A stretch of 64,000 nucleotides of DNA from Moraxella caprae DSM 19149 (GTDB lineage: Bacteria > Pseudomonadota > Gammaproteobacteria > Pseudomonadales > Moraxellaceae): the NCBI RefSeq assembly GCF_000426885.1, contig NZ_AUGF01000012.1, positions 1 to 64,000 of the forward strand, in the 5' to 3' direction. Below are positions 16,891 through 27,100 of the stretch, piece after piece (position 1 is the first letter of the stretch; each line of letters begins with the position of its first letter). Under the pieces are notes generated by a model. It did no database searches, was not told where the DNA came from, and worked only from the letters and a program-made list of their open reading frames with translations. A program made the position numbers and the translations under genes.

Positions 16891-17505
16891 ATGTCTTTTA
16901 CCCTGCCTGAGCTAGGTTACAGCTATGACGCATTAGAGCCACATTTTGACAAAGAAACCATGGAAATCCACCATTCTCGCCATCATCAAGCGTATGTTAA
17001 TAACGCCAACGCCGCCCTAGAAGGCACCGAATGGGCGGACAAATCAGCCGAAGAAGTGATTGCCAATCTATCTGCACTGCCTGCCGACAAACAAACTGCC
17101 GTTCGTAACAACGCAGGTGGACACGCCAACCACAGCCTATTTTGGACAATCCTAAAAACTGGCACCACGCTTCAAGGCTCGCTAAAAGATGCCATCGTGC
17201 GTGATTTTGGTTCGGTAGAGGCGTTCCAAGAGCAATTTGAAAAAGCCGCCGCCACTCGCTTTGGTTCGGGTTGGGCATGGCTGGTTAAGCAAGGCGACAA
17301 ACTTGCCGTTGTTTCAACCGCCAACCAGGACAGCCCACTGATGGGCAAAGACGTGGCAGGCTGTGAAGGTACGCCAATCATTGGTCTTGACGTGTGGGAG
17401 CATGCTTATTACCTAAAATACCAAAACAAACGTCCAGACTACATCAAGGCATTTTGGAATGTGGTAAACTGGGACAAAGCCCAAGAAAACTTTGATAAGG
17501 CATGA
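16891..17505 (+). CDS. sodB: Superoxide dismutase (Fe)
   Basis: Cytoplasmic enzyme converting superoxide to H2O2 and O2. 204 aa. Metal ligands sit in [12 protein letters not shown], in the His of [11 protein letters not shown], and in [12 protein letters not shown]. The GSGWAWLV segment is present. An AAGG ribosome site (ttaaggaattatc) precedes the ATG. Residues that separate iron from manganese enzymes favour the SodB branch (family knowledge). A Fur-like site lies upstream and a hairpin follows. Confidence 0.94.
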   Translation: MSFTLPELGYSYDALEPHFDKETMEIHHSRHHQAYVNNANAALEGTEWADKSAEEVIANLSALPADKQTAVRNNAGGHANHSLFWTILKTGTTLQGSLKDAIVRDFGSVEAFQEQFEKAAATRFGSGWAWLVKQGDKLAVVSTANQDSPLMGKDVAGCEGTPIIGLDVWEHAYYLKYQNKRPDYIKAFWNVVNWDKAQENFDKA

Positions 17506-17548
17506 TTTACAAAACGATTGTTTAAAATCATTATTGCTTTAAAAACAA

Positions 17549-17580
17549 AAACAAGCTCAAATCGGGCTTGTTTCTGTTTG
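17549..17580 (+). terminator. Terminator after sodB
   Basis: Stem AAACAAGC / GCTTGTTT with a following T-rich stretch (TTTCTGTTTG), 43 bp past the sodB stop. Confidence 0.7.
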
Positions 17581-17614
17581 TATAAAATATAGGTATTAAT
17601 ATTATTGATAGTAG

Positions 17615-17734
17615 TCCAAAAAGTATGCTGAACTAGGTTTTCCGTTCGCTCTGAGCTATGCTTACGGGTAGGAAAACCGTTAGGTTTCCCAAGCTCACCA
17701 CGAACGGTTTTCTTTGTAGCATACTTTTTGAACC
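17615..17734. repeat. Inverted-repeat element ending in AAAAAGTATGCT (family 3)
   Basis: TCCAAAAAGTATGCT at the left is mirrored by AGCATACTTTTTGAA at the right. An inner pair, GGTTTTCCGTTCG and CGAACGGTTTTC, sits inside those arms. Related arms occur at 21083-21218 and a partial copy lies near 34200-34262. No ORF is present. The remainder of the sodB-cytochrome c' gap holds only this repeat and a family 2 copy. Confidence 0.6.
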
Positions 17735-17773
17735 AGAGCCATATTATTGATTAATAATGTCTTTGAGTGAAGT

Positions 17774-17854
17774 TGTGGGGGTGTGCTGTGCATACCCTAA
17801 ATATCAACGTATCATCAAGGGCGTGTGCAACACGACCCTACAAGTCCCGTGGCA
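17774..17854. repeat. Diverged family 2 repeat
   Basis: GTGGGGGTGTGCTGTGCATA and, downstream, GGGCGTGTGCAACACGACCC with AAGTCCCGTGG match the organisation of the 16353 and 37134 copies but with several changes in both palindromes. Confidence 0.5.
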
Positions 17855-17994
17855 AAATAAACACTTGGGTGAATCTCGCCCTCTCTTTTTTATATGTCAA
17901 TTTACCAAAATTATCTTAATTGAACAATGATAAGGATAAATAAGGGCAAACCTAATTTATCCTTAAAATCATGCAAATGTCCAGCAATCAACAA

Positions 17995-18471
17995 TCACTT
18001 TTTATAAACTTTATGGCAACTGCCACAGCCCTCTGCCATAACTCCAAAAGCAGCATTGACATCATCGGCACTTTGGGCAGTGGCGGCGACTGCCACAAGG
18101 TTTTGGGCGGCGGCATCAAACTCGTCTTTTTTGGCTTGAAAGCCTGTCGCATCTGACCATACAGCGTCCTGAGAGTTGCCTTTGGCATTGGCATCATTAA
18201 AGTGCGTCCACATTTGGGCGGTACTACCACTGATGAATTCAGCTTGCTCTTTAAAGGTGGCAACGTCAAAATTGGCAGGATTTTCCATCATGCCTTTTAA
18301 AATGTCATTGGCACCACGCCAATCTTGCATTAGGTCTTGGCGAGCTTTGACATCGGTTGATGTTGCTGAGCCGGCACCAGCAGGGGCTTTGTCGCCACAA
18401 GCAGTCAGGGCAAGGGCGGTTAGGGTGATGAGAGTGAAAGATTTTACCGATTGCATTTTTACAAATTTCAT
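17995..18471 (-). CDS. Cytochrome c' family lipoprotein
   Basis: Class II c-type cytochrome. A four-helix protein of 158 aa ends in the haem motif CGSCHKVYKK, with the axial His in CxxCH. The N-terminus is a lipoprotein signal ending TALALTACGD, so it should be tethered in the periplasm rather than soluble. ATG at 18471 is preceded by AGGAAG at good spacing; the ATG five codons further upstream lacks a site. Cytochromes c' bind NO and CO and are linked to nitric-oxide tolerance; that role is inferred. Confidence 0.85.
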   Translation of the reverse strand: MKFVKMQSVKSFTLITLTALALTACGDKAPAGAGSATSTDVKARQDLMQDWRGANDILKGMMENPANFDVATFKEQAEFISGSTAQMWTHFNDANAKGNSQDAVWSDATGFQAKKDEFDAAAQNLVAVAATAQSADDVNAAFGVMAEGCGSCHKVYKK

Positions 18472-18504
18472 GGGGCTTCCTATCAAGGTGGCTTGGTATT
18501 TGAC

Positions 18505-18536
18505 AAAAAAGAATTGGCAAAAACCAATTCTTTTTT
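18505..18536 (-). terminator. Terminator downstream of hemF
   Basis: AAAAAAGAATTGG / CCAATTCTTTTTT, symmetric with T runs on both strands. It lies between the hemF stop and the cytochrome start on the minus strand, so it mainly ends hemF transcripts. Confidence 0.75.
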
Positions 18537-18660
18537 ATTATTCGTGAGTTTATACAAACTTTTGATATAAACTTGACCCAAATATATCACAAGCCTTTGA
18601 TGATTTCAAACGCCATTGCATAAAAGCACGCAAAGTTACATTTGATAACAAAGCGGGCGT

Positions 18661-19680
<1,020 letters not shown>

Positions 19681-19698
19681 TTATTTTAAAAATTCAAC

Positions 19699-19733
19699 AA
19701 AATAAACCCAATGCAAAGATTGGGTTTATTTTG
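19699..19733 (-). terminator. Terminator downstream of the DegS-like gene
   Basis: AAAATAAACCCAAT / ATTGGGTTTATTTT flanks a short loop, 12 bp after the protease stop at 19745. It is symmetric, so it could work in both directions. Confidence 0.75.
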
Positions 19734-19744
19734 TTATTTTGCCA

Positions 19745-21055
19745 TCAACGTCCGTGCATGCGGTTTAACTGATTAAACAGCTCATTAAGATAAGCACGTT
19801 CTTCAGGGCTTAGAGAGCGACTGTCTTGCTCGCTGTTTTGACGGTTGTTGCCACGACTGGGGCGTTCGCCGACGATAATGGTAAGTTCATGCTCATCGTC
19901 GCCACGCTTGACCACGGCATCAAGTGTGCTGTTGGGGGCTTTGGCAGAAACGATACCGATGAGTGTGTTGGTGTTGTCAATGGTTTTGCCGTCTAGTGAC
20001 AGCACCACATCGCCTGCCCGTAGACCTGCCTTACCTGCTGGACCATCCGCCATGACACTGGCGATGACCACACCTTCGTGAGTGGTGAGATTTGTGGGGT
20101 TTTCCCTAACGGGGGTAATCTCCACGCCAAGCCAGCCACGGCTGACCCTGCCAGTGCTAATCAGTCCGTTCATGACCTGTTCAACAATAGTGGTGGGAAT
20201 GGCAAAGCCAATCCCCATTGAACCGCCAGAGCGAGAGTAGATGACGGTGTTAATACCGACCAATGCCCCATTGGCGTCTACCAAAGCACCGCCCGAGTTA
20301 CCAGGGTTGATGGCGGCGTCAGTCTGAATGAAGTCTTCAAAGGTGGTCAGACCCAGTCCAGAGCGACCTGTGGCAGAGATGATACCTTGGGTGACGGTCT
20401 GACCCACGCCAAAGGGATTGCCAATGGCAAGAGCGACATCACCCACACGAATGGGTTCACGGCGAAACGCGAGTGGAACAAGGTTATCCATCTCAACCTT
20501 AATCACCGCCAAATCACTCTCCACGTCCGCCCCGACGATGGTCGCCCGTGCCTTACGCCCATCATTGAGAGCGACGGTAATCTCATCGGCTTTTTCGATG
20601 ACATGGGCGTTAGTGATGATATAGCCGTCTTTGGAGACAATCACGCCTGAACCTAGACTGCTCGCTCCCCTGTCAATCTCTTGCCCTTGCCCATAGTATT
20701 CAAAAAACTGCTCCAACACAGGGTCGCCCATATAAGGGTTTTGCACCTTTTGGGTGGTGTAGATATTAACCACGGACAGACTGGCTTGGGTCACTGCGTC
20801 GTGATAAGAATCTACTGTGGGGGCGGTGTCAGGGTTGTTGTGAGCTTTGGGCGTGGCAAGGGTGGGTTGCCATGCCTGTTCGCTTGACTGTGTATTTGGG
20901 GCAATCTGCTCGGTTTTGGGGGTGCTTTGGGCGGTTATGGGTGTGGCGTTGTGTTTGGCGACCAATAGCACCAAAGCCGTGGCTAAGGCTAGGGCGATGA
21001 GCCACGGCAGGATAACCCAAATGCTTGCTCCTGTTTGATGGCGAGTGTTGTTCAT
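19745..21055 (-). CDS. Membrane-anchored HtrA-family serine protease (DegS/AlgW-like)
   Basis: 436 aa from the ATG at 21055, which has an AGGA site; the ATG 16 codons upstream (21103) lacks one. A single N-terminal TM segment (VILPWLIALALATALVLLVA) anchors a periplasmic trypsin fold with catalytic His in ITNAHVIE, Asp in ESDLAVIKVE and Ser in NPGNSGGAL. One PDZ domain follows (GWLGVEITPV, GLRAGDVVLSLDG). One PDZ plus an anchor resembles DegS/AlgW, which starts the sigma-E envelope stress cascade, rather than two-PDZ DegP. No sigma-E genes adjoin it. Confidence 0.88.
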   Translation of the reverse strand: MNNTRHQTGASIWVILPWLIALALATALVLLVAKHNATPITAQSTPKTEQIAPNTQSSEQAWQPTLATPKAHNNPDTAPTVDSYHDAVTQASLSVVNIYTTQKVQNPYMGDPVLEQFFEYYGQGQEIDRGASSLGSGVIVSKDGYIITNAHVIEKADEITVALNDGRKARATIVGADVESDLAVIKVEMDNLVPLAFRREPIRVGDVALAIGNPFGVGQTVTQGIISATGRSGLGLTTFEDFIQTDAAINPGNSGGALVDANGALVGINTVIYSRSGGSMGIGFAIPTTIVEQVMNGLISTGRVSRGWLGVEITPVRENPTNLTTHEGVVIASVMADGPAGKAGLRAGDVVLSLDGKTIDNTNTLIGIVSAKAPNSTLDAVVKRGDDEHELTIIVGERPSRGNNRQNSEQDSRSLSPEERAYLNELFNQLNRMHGR

Positions 21056-21082
21056 GATTTTCCTAAAATTGTTTTGATAAAA

Positions 21083-21218
21083 TAAAGTATGCTTCATTCC
21101 CAACTTAAAATAACAACCCGTTGATTACCCATAGATATTTTTTGGATTGTAGGGCGAGTTGCAGTTCGCCCTTGATAAATCAATCGCTTATAAGAAGTTG
21201 AGAATGAAAAGTATGGTA
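21083..21218. repeat. Inverted-repeat element with AAGTATG arms (family 3-like)
   Basis: AAAGTATGCTTCATTCCCAA at the left is mirrored at the right by AAGTTGAGAATGAAAAGTAT. In the middle, GGGCGAGTTGCAGTTCGCCC forms a perfect hairpin arm pair. No ORF. It lies upstream of the DegS-like gene, just before its ribosome site, so could influence that leader. Confidence 0.6.
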
Positions 21219-21324
21219 ATTTTACCAAAATAAACTTCAACAAGTTTTGCAAAATCGGATGAATTTTAGGCATTTTTTTAACAATGGTTGCTAGAATATG
21301 GCAAATTTTACACCAAGTTTATCT

Positions 21325-21550
21325 TGGGACGTACCTACCATTGATAACATTTTACAAAACAAGATGAAAATTTAATGTTTCAATCAATTTTTGCATGAAA
21401 AATGGCTAAATCTTGTGGCTCGAAGTTAAAAACTTGCTTGATAGAATGACCATCAACCTCAAGTTTTTTCCTTGAAAAACGGGCGATTCCCCTGCTTTTT
21501 TTTAAACAGGCATTTTTCATGGCAAATACCAATATTCAACACGCCCCAAA
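21325..21550 (+). repeat. Family 1 palindromic MITE-like element; writes the argD C-terminus
   Basis: Carries the family blocks ACCATTGATAACATTTTACA, TTTTTGCATGAAAAATGGCT, CTTGATAGAATGACCATCAA, CCTTGAAAAACGGGCGATT, a CATTTTTCATGGCAAATACC end and AATATTCAACACGCCCC. Its right end overlaps the argD 3' end. The last ten codons of argD (LGRVEYWYLP) and the stop lie in the element. Confidence 0.85.
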
Positions 21551-22701
21551 GTCTTTTTTAACAAACCAATCAGCCTATCGGTCAAAATCACCGTATCATC
21601 ATGACTGATATTTAAGGCAGGGAGCAGACGAATGACATTACCGCCTGTTACATTTAAAATCAGATGAAACTCATCACGAGCCATATCCACAATGTGCGTA
21701 CAATCCACGTCATCAGGCAAGCCAAAACCTATCATCATGCCACGCCCAAGCACGTCTATTTGTGGGAAATGCTCACGCATGCTTTGACGGATAAAATCAC
21801 TCTCACGCACCGCATTTGTCATGACTTCATCGGTCAGCTCATCATAGACGGCACAGACCGCACGACAGCCAAAGGGCGTACCACCAAAGGTAGAGCCGTG
21901 TGAACCTGCCCCAAATAAGTCTTTGGCTTTGCCTGACACCATACACGCCCCCACAGGAAAGCCGTTGCCCAGTCCTTTGGCGGTGGTTAGCACATCGGGT
22001 TTGACATTGCTATACTGATAAGCAAAATATTTGCCCGTGCGACCGTTGCCTGTTTGCACTTCGTCCAGCATAAATAGCCAGTCGTTATCATGGCAGATGT
22101 TTTGTAGTTTTTCTAAATAATCATCGCTTGGGGTATGCAGACCGCCTTCGCCTTGAATGGGTTCTACAAATACCGCACAAATGTCCTTATCATCGGTCAA
22201 GGCTTCCACGGCAGAGATGTCATTAAACGGCACACGGATAAAGTCATCATCTAGGGTAAAAAAGCCTGAGCGAGCCTTAGGGTTGGCGGTGGCGGTTACG
22301 GTGAGCAAGGTGCGACCGTGAAAGGCGTGCTCCATGACGATGACTTTGGGGCGAGATTTGCCTTGATTGTGGGCGTATAGGCGAGCCAACTTTAAGGCGC
22401 ATTCATTGGCTTCGGCTCCTGAATTGGCAAAAAACACCTTATCCATGCCTGCCTTTTGGCACAGTATTTCACCTGCTTTTTCTTGCCAGTCAATGCCATA
22501 CAGATTACTGGTGTGAATGAGCGTGTCGGTTTGCTCTTTCATGGCACGGCTGATAGTAGGGTGGCAATGCCCAAGCCCACACACGGCAATGCCTGTTAGA
22601 GCGTCCAGATACGCCGTGCCGTCTGCGGTATACAGATATGAGCCTTGTCCACGCACAAACGAGATGGGCTGACGGACGTAGGTTGGCATAAGATATGACA
22701 T
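21517..22701 (-). CDS. argD: Acetylornithine aminotransferase
   Basis: PLP enzyme of arginine synthesis (N-acetylornithine to N-acetylglutamate semialdehyde); also acts as succinyldiaminopimelate aminotransferase in some bacteria. 394 aa. Motifs are GIAVCGLGHCHPTI, FFANSGAEANECALKLAR, EPIQGEGG, the cofactor region LLDEVQTGNGRTG and the PLP lysine in TTAKGLGNGFPVG (near residue 240). The C-terminal ten residues are encoded by a family 1 repeat, so the natural end was probably replaced. The fold core is complete, so activity is likely kept. Confidence 0.94.
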   Translation of the reverse strand: MSYLMPTYVRQPISFVRGQGSYLYTADGTAYLDALTGIAVCGLGHCHPTISRAMKEQTDTLIHTSNLYGIDWQEKAGEILCQKAGMDKVFFANSGAEANECALKLARLYAHNQGKSRPKVIVMEHAFHGRTLLTVTATANPKARSGFFTLDDDFIRVPFNDISAVEALTDDKDICAVFVEPIQGEGGLHTPSDDYLEKLQNICHDNDWLFMLDEVQTGNGRTGKYFAYQYSNVKPDVLTTAKGLGNGFPVGACMVSGKAKDLFGAGSHGSTFGGTPFGCRAVCAVYDELTDEVMTNAVRESDFIRQSMREHFPQIDVLGRGMMIGFGLPDDVDCTHIVDMARDEFHLILNVTGGNVIRLLPALNISHDDTVILTDRLIGLLKKTLGRVEYWYLP

Positions 22702-22749
22702 AATAAATCCTTAAATTTTTCTAAAAATAAATTGTTAAAATTAGGTAAA

Positions 22750-22932
22750 TCACGCTTTTGGCAATTCATCACTAAATGGCGTATCATCGGTTGCCACACG
22801 ATAGGATTCGTCCGCCCATGCTCCCAAATCAATGAGCTTACAGCGTTCACTGCAAAAGGGGCGGTTGGGGTTATCAGACCAACTGGTCGGTTTTTGACAT
22901 TGGGGGCAGGGGTAAGTGGTGGGTGTGGTCAT
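22750..22932 (-). CDS. yacG: YacG zinc-binding DNA gyrase inhibitor
   Basis: 60 aa, the normal size for YacG. The four zinc Cys are in PCPQCQKPT and [14 protein letters not shown]. YacG binds GyrB and prevents DNA binding by gyrase in E. coli. It lies 48 bp upstream of argD on the same strand, an unusual neighbour since yacG often sits with coaE. Confidence 0.92.
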   Translation of the reverse strand: MTTPTTYPCPQCQKPTSWSDNPNRPFCSERCKLIDLGAWADESYRVATDDTPFSDELPKA

Positions 22933-23493
22933 GTGATGGTCTTTGTGATTGTTTTGTGATGGGGATTTATTTTAACAAATTTTTATCATTTACACAAAAT
23001 GAGTTTGTGTTGCTGGGGCGTGCCTGCCTTTGGTATTTGCAATAAAAAATAGGGAAAATCGCCTGTTTTTCATGCAAAAATTGATTTAAAATGTAAATTT
23101 TTATCTTATTTTCATAAAAATATTATCAATGATAGGCATGCCCTGGGTGTAATGGGTTTTAATGTCATTTAATGTCATTAAAAATTAGTAACTTAGCAAA
23201 TATTTCATAATTTTTTGCAAATAAAACATGACAGTCACAAAAAAGAAAGTTATAATCAGCACTGCACTCTTGCTAGTACGATTGATTTATTAAATTATTG
23301 TTATAAAATAACCCAAAAAATATGTGTGTTATCTTGTAGAAATAATTAATGAATTGGTGAAATGGCAAGATTGCTTAGTGTTTTAAAAAGTGTTTTTTGG
23401 CATTGTTTGAGCGTGCAGATGAATGCAAGACTTGAACAAATGAAAAAACAAGGATTTTAAAACGCATTTTTCTCACAGTGATAGGAGATATTT
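22933..23493. other. Long non-coding gap before the DUF3360 gene
   Basis: 561 bp without a supportable gene. It contains one internally deleted family 1 repeat (23014-23145). The remaining roughly 340 bp is AT-rich, with a direct duplication AATGTCATTTAATGTCATTA near 23162, and ends in a clear AGGAGA ribosome site at about 23483. This could be an extended leader, but no known riboswitch was recognised. Confidence 0.5.
23014..23145 (-). repeat. Family 1 element, internally deleted
   Basis: TGGGGCGTGCCTGCCTTTGG and TATTTGCAATAAAAAATAGG at one end and CATGCAAAAATTGATTT, then TTATCAATGATAGGCATGCC at the other, match the two ends of the family. The central stem-loop (roughly 70-80 bp) is missing. 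Confidence 0.75.
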
Positions 23494-24996
23494 GTGAGTG
23501 ATGTTCAATCTGATTTAACCGAAGAGCAAATCCGAGAATACGCAATCAAAAGTTATGAAGAGCTTCATAAGCCTTCATCTGCCTTTGAGTCTCGTGACGC
23601 TTATCTAAGACACGAATTGCAAATCATGAAACCCAAAAGATGGGGTGTGAACTTGCCATTTCGTGATTATCGTTTTGAGTTTGAAGATACCATTCCTGCG
23701 ATGGCGGGGATGATTGGTAAAATCGTCATGGTGGGAGCGATGGCAGCTGCCTTTGCTGCACCACTTGGCTTGGGCGAAGATTTTGTTTTGCAAAACGTCC
23801 GCTATGAGATGATTATCGCTTCAATCTTTGTACTTATTTTCTCGGCATTTTTCCTGCCAACATCCAACTTACCTGGCACACACGGACCACTCATTCCGCT
23901 CATTCCTATTGTGGTGGCGGCAGGTGGACACCCACTTGCTTTTGGTGTACTCATCGGGGTATTTGGACTGATTATGGCGGTCTTAAAAGGCGGCAGCCTC
24001 ATGTCCAAACTCACCAGTAACGGGGTGGCAGGCGGGCTACTACTCTATCTGGGTTTTGTGGGGCTGATAGCTCAGGTCAAAAACATGATAGCGTGGGCGG
24101 ATAAAATTGGTCTGCCACACATCGCCTTTATCATCATTTTGTCAACCATTGTCATGTATGCCTTGCTAGAACATTGGCAAAAACGTTGGCTTGCGGTGCC
24201 TATCGGCTGTGCGTTGGCAGGATTTTTGGCGTTTATCTTGGGAGCTCCCTTTGAGTTTAAGACCGAGCCGGGACTGCCACCACTTAGTCCGACCTACTGG
24301 TGGGGTGAGGATACAGGTTGGACACTAGGTTTGCCCGACGCCAAAGCCTTCCTCGTGGTGTTTCCTTTTGCGGTGTTGGCGGTTGCCATGTGGCCACCAG
24401 ATTTCTTGGGACACAAAGTATTTCAGCAAATCAGCTATCCTAAGCACTCTGAACGTACACACATGAATATTGATGACACGACCATTACGTGCTCTATCCG
24501 TCAAATGGTGGGCTCAGCACTGGGCGGGGCGAACTTCACATCATCATGGGGTACCTACATCGTGCCTGCGTCCATTGCTAAACGTCCGATTCCTGCTGGT
24601 GCTGTCTTGACCGCGGTATTTTGTATCGTCGCAGCCATTTGGGGTTACCCCATGGACTTGGCGGTATGGCAACCTGTACTCTCCACAGCTCTTATCGTGG
24701 CGGTATTTGTACCCCTACTAGAAGCAGGCATGGAAATGACTCGTGCAGGTAAGACAACTCAATCAGCTGCCATCGTGGTGTTCTCATCAGCACTCGTGAA
24801 TCCCGTGTTTGGCTGGTCGCTAACCATGATGCTAGACAACTTAGGTCTCATCGGTGATAAGAAACGTAGTGTTGAGCTCGGTCTGATGGGACGTGTGATT
24901 ATCCCTGTGGCAGGTTTTGTGATTCTGTGTATTGCCATGGGCTTGGTGGGTATGTTCCCCGGTGTGCCTGCATTGCTCCCACAGTTTAGAGTCTAA
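23494..24996 (+). CDS. DUF3360-family membrane transporter
   Basis: 500 aa polytopic inner-membrane protein resembling the DUF3360 family, a distant relative of SulP/NCS2 carriers. The soluble N-terminus (SYEELHKPSSAFESRDAYLR, then MKPKRWGVNLPFRDYRFE) leads into about 12 hydrophobic segments. Carrier-like signatures are SNLPGTHGPLIPLIPIVVAA and SALGGANFTSSWGTY. The start is GTG after AGGAGA at ideal spacing. It is flanked by non-coding DNA and a terminator, so it is a solitary gene. Substrate unknown; the family recall is from sequence patterns, not a search. Confidence 0.75.
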   Translation: MSDVQSDLTEEQIREYAIKSYEELHKPSSAFESRDAYLRHELQIMKPKRWGVNLPFRDYRFEFEDTIPAMAGMIGKIVMVGAMAAAFAAPLGLGEDFVLQNVRYEMIIASIFVLIFSAFFLPTSNLPGTHGPLIPLIPIVVAAGGHPLAFGVLIGVFGLIMAVLKGGSLMSKLTSNGVAGGLLLYLGFVGLIAQVKNMIAWADKIGLPHIAFIIILSTIVMYALLEHWQKRWLAVPIGCALAGFLAFILGAPFEFKTEPGLPPLSPTYWWGEDTGWTLGLPDAKAFLVVFPFAVLAVAMWPPDFLGHKVFQQISYPKHSERTHMNIDDTTITCSIRQMVGSALGGANFTSSWGTYIVPASIAKRPIPAGAVLTAVFCIVAAIWGYPMDLAVWQPVLSTALIVAVFVPLLEAGMEMTRAGKTTQSAAIVVFSSALVNPVFGWSLTMMLDNLGLIGDKKRSVELGLMGRVIIPVAGFVILCIAMGLVGMFPGVPALLPQFRV

Positions 24997-25016
24997 TGGT
25001 TTTATAAAACAAAAAT

Positions 25017-25044
25017 CGCTCAATGGATATTGGGCGTTTTTTTT
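25017..25044 (+). terminator. Terminator after the DUF3360 gene
   Basis: CGCTCAAT / ATTGGGCG stem followed by eight T residues, 20 bp past the stop. Confidence 0.85.
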
Positions 25045-25178
25045 GTTGGGGTGTGTTGGTTTTTGTGTTTTTCATAACAACAGAGTCACTGTGAAATAAT
25101 GGTTTTGCAGCATTTTTCAATTTTTAAACTCAAAATATCAGGATCTGAACGTATAAACATTTTATTTTGCAGTATGTC

Positions 25179-25660
25179 TAGGGTATGTTAAACATTGATG
25201 ATATTTTTATACAATAAGATGCAAATTTATACTTTATCAATTTTTGCATGAAAAATGGCTATCCGACCACTTAACTGTGTAGATTTTAGGGCGTGCCTAA
25301 CCTTTATAACACAATTTAAAATTTAGAAATTTTATAGAAATAAAATGGTGTTTTTGCATGAAAAATGACTAAATCTTGTTTTTCATAATAAAAGCTTGTT
25401 TGATAGAACGACTATCAAACTTCACTTTTTCCTTGAAAAACGTGCGATTTTTCTCATTTTTCATTGCAAATACAAAAGTTCAACATGCCCTAAGATTTTT
25501 ACTTAATTTTCAAAATTAAGTGGGTCGGATTGTGGCTCAAAGCCAAAAACTTGTCTGATAGAAAACTCACAGCCTGCATTTTTTCCTTGAAAAACGTGCG
25601 ATTCCCTGCTTTTTTAAACAGACATTTTTCATTGCAAATACAAAAGACAGGTACATTCTA
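25179..25660 (+). repeat. Family 1 element split by a second family 1 copy
   Basis: The left half (TAGGGTATGTTAAACATTGA to ATCCGACCACTTAACTGTG) and the right half (AATTAAGTGGGTCGGATTG to CAAATACAAAAGACAGGTAC) belong to one element interrupted at 25287-25492. CCGACCACTTAA and TTAAGTGGGTCGG on either side of the inner copy are complementary and would have been the outer element's inner stem. The right end stops 3 bp short of the panF stop codon. Confidence 0.85.
25287..25492 (+). repeat. Family 1 element nested in another, with 6-bp duplication
   Basis: A 206-bp full element, TAGGGCGTGCCTAACC to GTTCAACATGCCCTA. It is flanked by AGATTT on both sides (25281-25286 and 25493-25498), consistent with a target-site duplication. 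Its centre GTTTGATAGAACGACTATCAAAC is a perfect hairpin, inside AAATCTTGTTTTTC / GAAAAACGTGCGATTT and TTTTTGCATGAAAAATG / CATTTTTCATTGCAAA arms. Confidence 0.85.
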
Positions 25661-25663
25661 ACA

Positions 25664-27100
25664 TCATACCTTTTTTATCTCCCCCACCTTATTCCCCACC
25701 AAAAATGCAACAAGCCCAATCACCAACGCAGGCACAACAGCGTGCAAATCCCATAAGGCGATTTTAAAATAGGCAATGATGACATAGCTCGTCAGACCTG
25801 CCACCATAGACCATATCGCCCCTGTGGCATTGGCTTTTTTGTAATACAGTCCAAAGACCAGCACCCACAAGAAAGTCGCCTCTAACCCACCAAAGGATAA
25901 TAAGTTTAGCCAAATGAGCATATCTGGCGGATTTAGCATGGCAACGACCGCCAAAATCACGGTAAAGCCAAGCGTGAGCGTGGTGGAGTAGCGTTTGATT
26001 TTGGCTTCGTTGTGGATAGCGTCAGGCTTGATAGATAAATACAAATCCTTAATCAGCGTGCTTGACGACTGTATCAGCATCGAGTCAATGGACGACATAA
26101 TCGCCGCCATAGGTGCCGCCAAAAATATCCCTGCCACAAAGGGCGGTAGCACCGTCATCATGAGCGTGGGAATGACCTTGTCAGGCACATCAAGCTCAGG
26201 CACGACCGCACGAGCCAAGACCCCTGCTAGGTGCATGCCTAAGACCAGCACCGTCATCACCACCGTTCCCACAAGTATCCCACGATGTAGTGAGCGACTG
26301 TCCTTATACGCCATCGCCCGTACCGCCGTATGGGGCAAGCCAATGAGACCAAAACACACCAGTACCCAAAACGACAGCATAAATGTTGCCGACAGCTTAT
26401 CATCAACGCCTGTTGGGGTCAGTAGGCGTGGGTCAATGGCGTGCAGGGTGGTCATGGCGTTCTCCATGCCCCCTGTGGCGACAAGCGTTGCCCCAAGTAG
26501 GAGCATCGTGCCGATGAGCATGACAAGCCCCTGCACGGTGTCGGTCAAGACCACCGCACGAAAGCCCCCAATAAAGGTATAAAGCCCAATCACAAGGGCA
26601 AACACGCCAATCGACCATTCATAAGGCAGACCCAGTGTCGTTTCAAGCAGACGACCTGCCCCAATAAACTGTACCACCATCATGCCAAAAAACGCCAGTA
26701 GGAGCGAGACACACGCAAGCCACACCACGACTTTATTTTGATAACGGGCAAATAATAGGTCATTGATGGTAATACTACCTGTTTGGCGGGCGAGCATGGC
26801 AAACTTCTTACCAAGCGTGCCAAGCGTAAGCCAGATTGCAGGCACTTGTATCATGGACAGTAGCACCCAGCCCAAGCCAAATTTATACGCCGCCCCCGGC
26901 CCGCCGATGAATGAGCTTGCCGAGACGTAAGTCGCCACCGTGGTCATCGCAAGCACAAATCCGCCCATGGAGCGTGAGCCGACATAGTATTCATTTAAAA
27001 ATCCGCCCGTTTTGCGTTTTTGATAAGCGTGCCACGCCACCCCAAACACAAAAAACAGATACAGGACAAGGGGGATTAAAATTTGGATATTTAAATTCAT
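25664..27100 (-). CDS. panF: Sodium/pantothenate symporter
   Basis: 478 aa member of the sodium:solute symporter (SSF) family with about 13 TM segments. The signatures GSRSMGGFVLAMTTVATYVSASSFIGGPGA and, near the middle, YTFIGGFRAVVLTDTVQG fit PanF. The immediately upstream partner is a YhdT-type protein, and panF-yhdT pairing is known from E. coli. The start overlaps the yhdT stop by ATGA, implying translational coupling. It imports vitamin B5 for CoA synthesis. Confidence 0.92.
   Translation of the reverse strand: MNLNIQILIPLVLYLFFVFGVAWHAYQKRKTGGFLNEYYVGSRSMGGFVLAMTTVATYVSASSFIGGPGAAYKFGLGWVLLSMIQVPAIWLTLGTLGKKFAMLARQTGSITINDLLFARYQNKVVVWLACVSLLLAFFGMMVVQFIGAGRLLETTLGLPYEWSIGVFALVIGLYTFIGGFRAVVLTDTVQGLVMLIGTMLLLGATLVATGGMENAMTTLHAIDPRLLTPTGVDDKLSATFMLSFWVLVCFGLIGLPHTAVRAMAYKDSRSLHRGILVGTVVMTVLVLGMHLAGVLARAVVPELDVPDKVIPTLMMTVLPPFVAGIFLAAPMAAIMSSIDSMLIQSSSTLIKDLYLSIKPDAIHNEAKIKRYSTTLTLGFTVILAVVAMLNPPDMLIWLNLLSFGGLEATFLWVLVFGLYYKKANATGAIWSMVAGLTSYVIIAYFKIALWDLHAVVPALVIGLVAFLVGNKVGEIKKV

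Noticed and set aside
25995-26582. 195-aa plus-strand ORF inside panF
   Set aside because: Antisense to a clear SSF symporter; composition is a mirror of hydrophobic codons.
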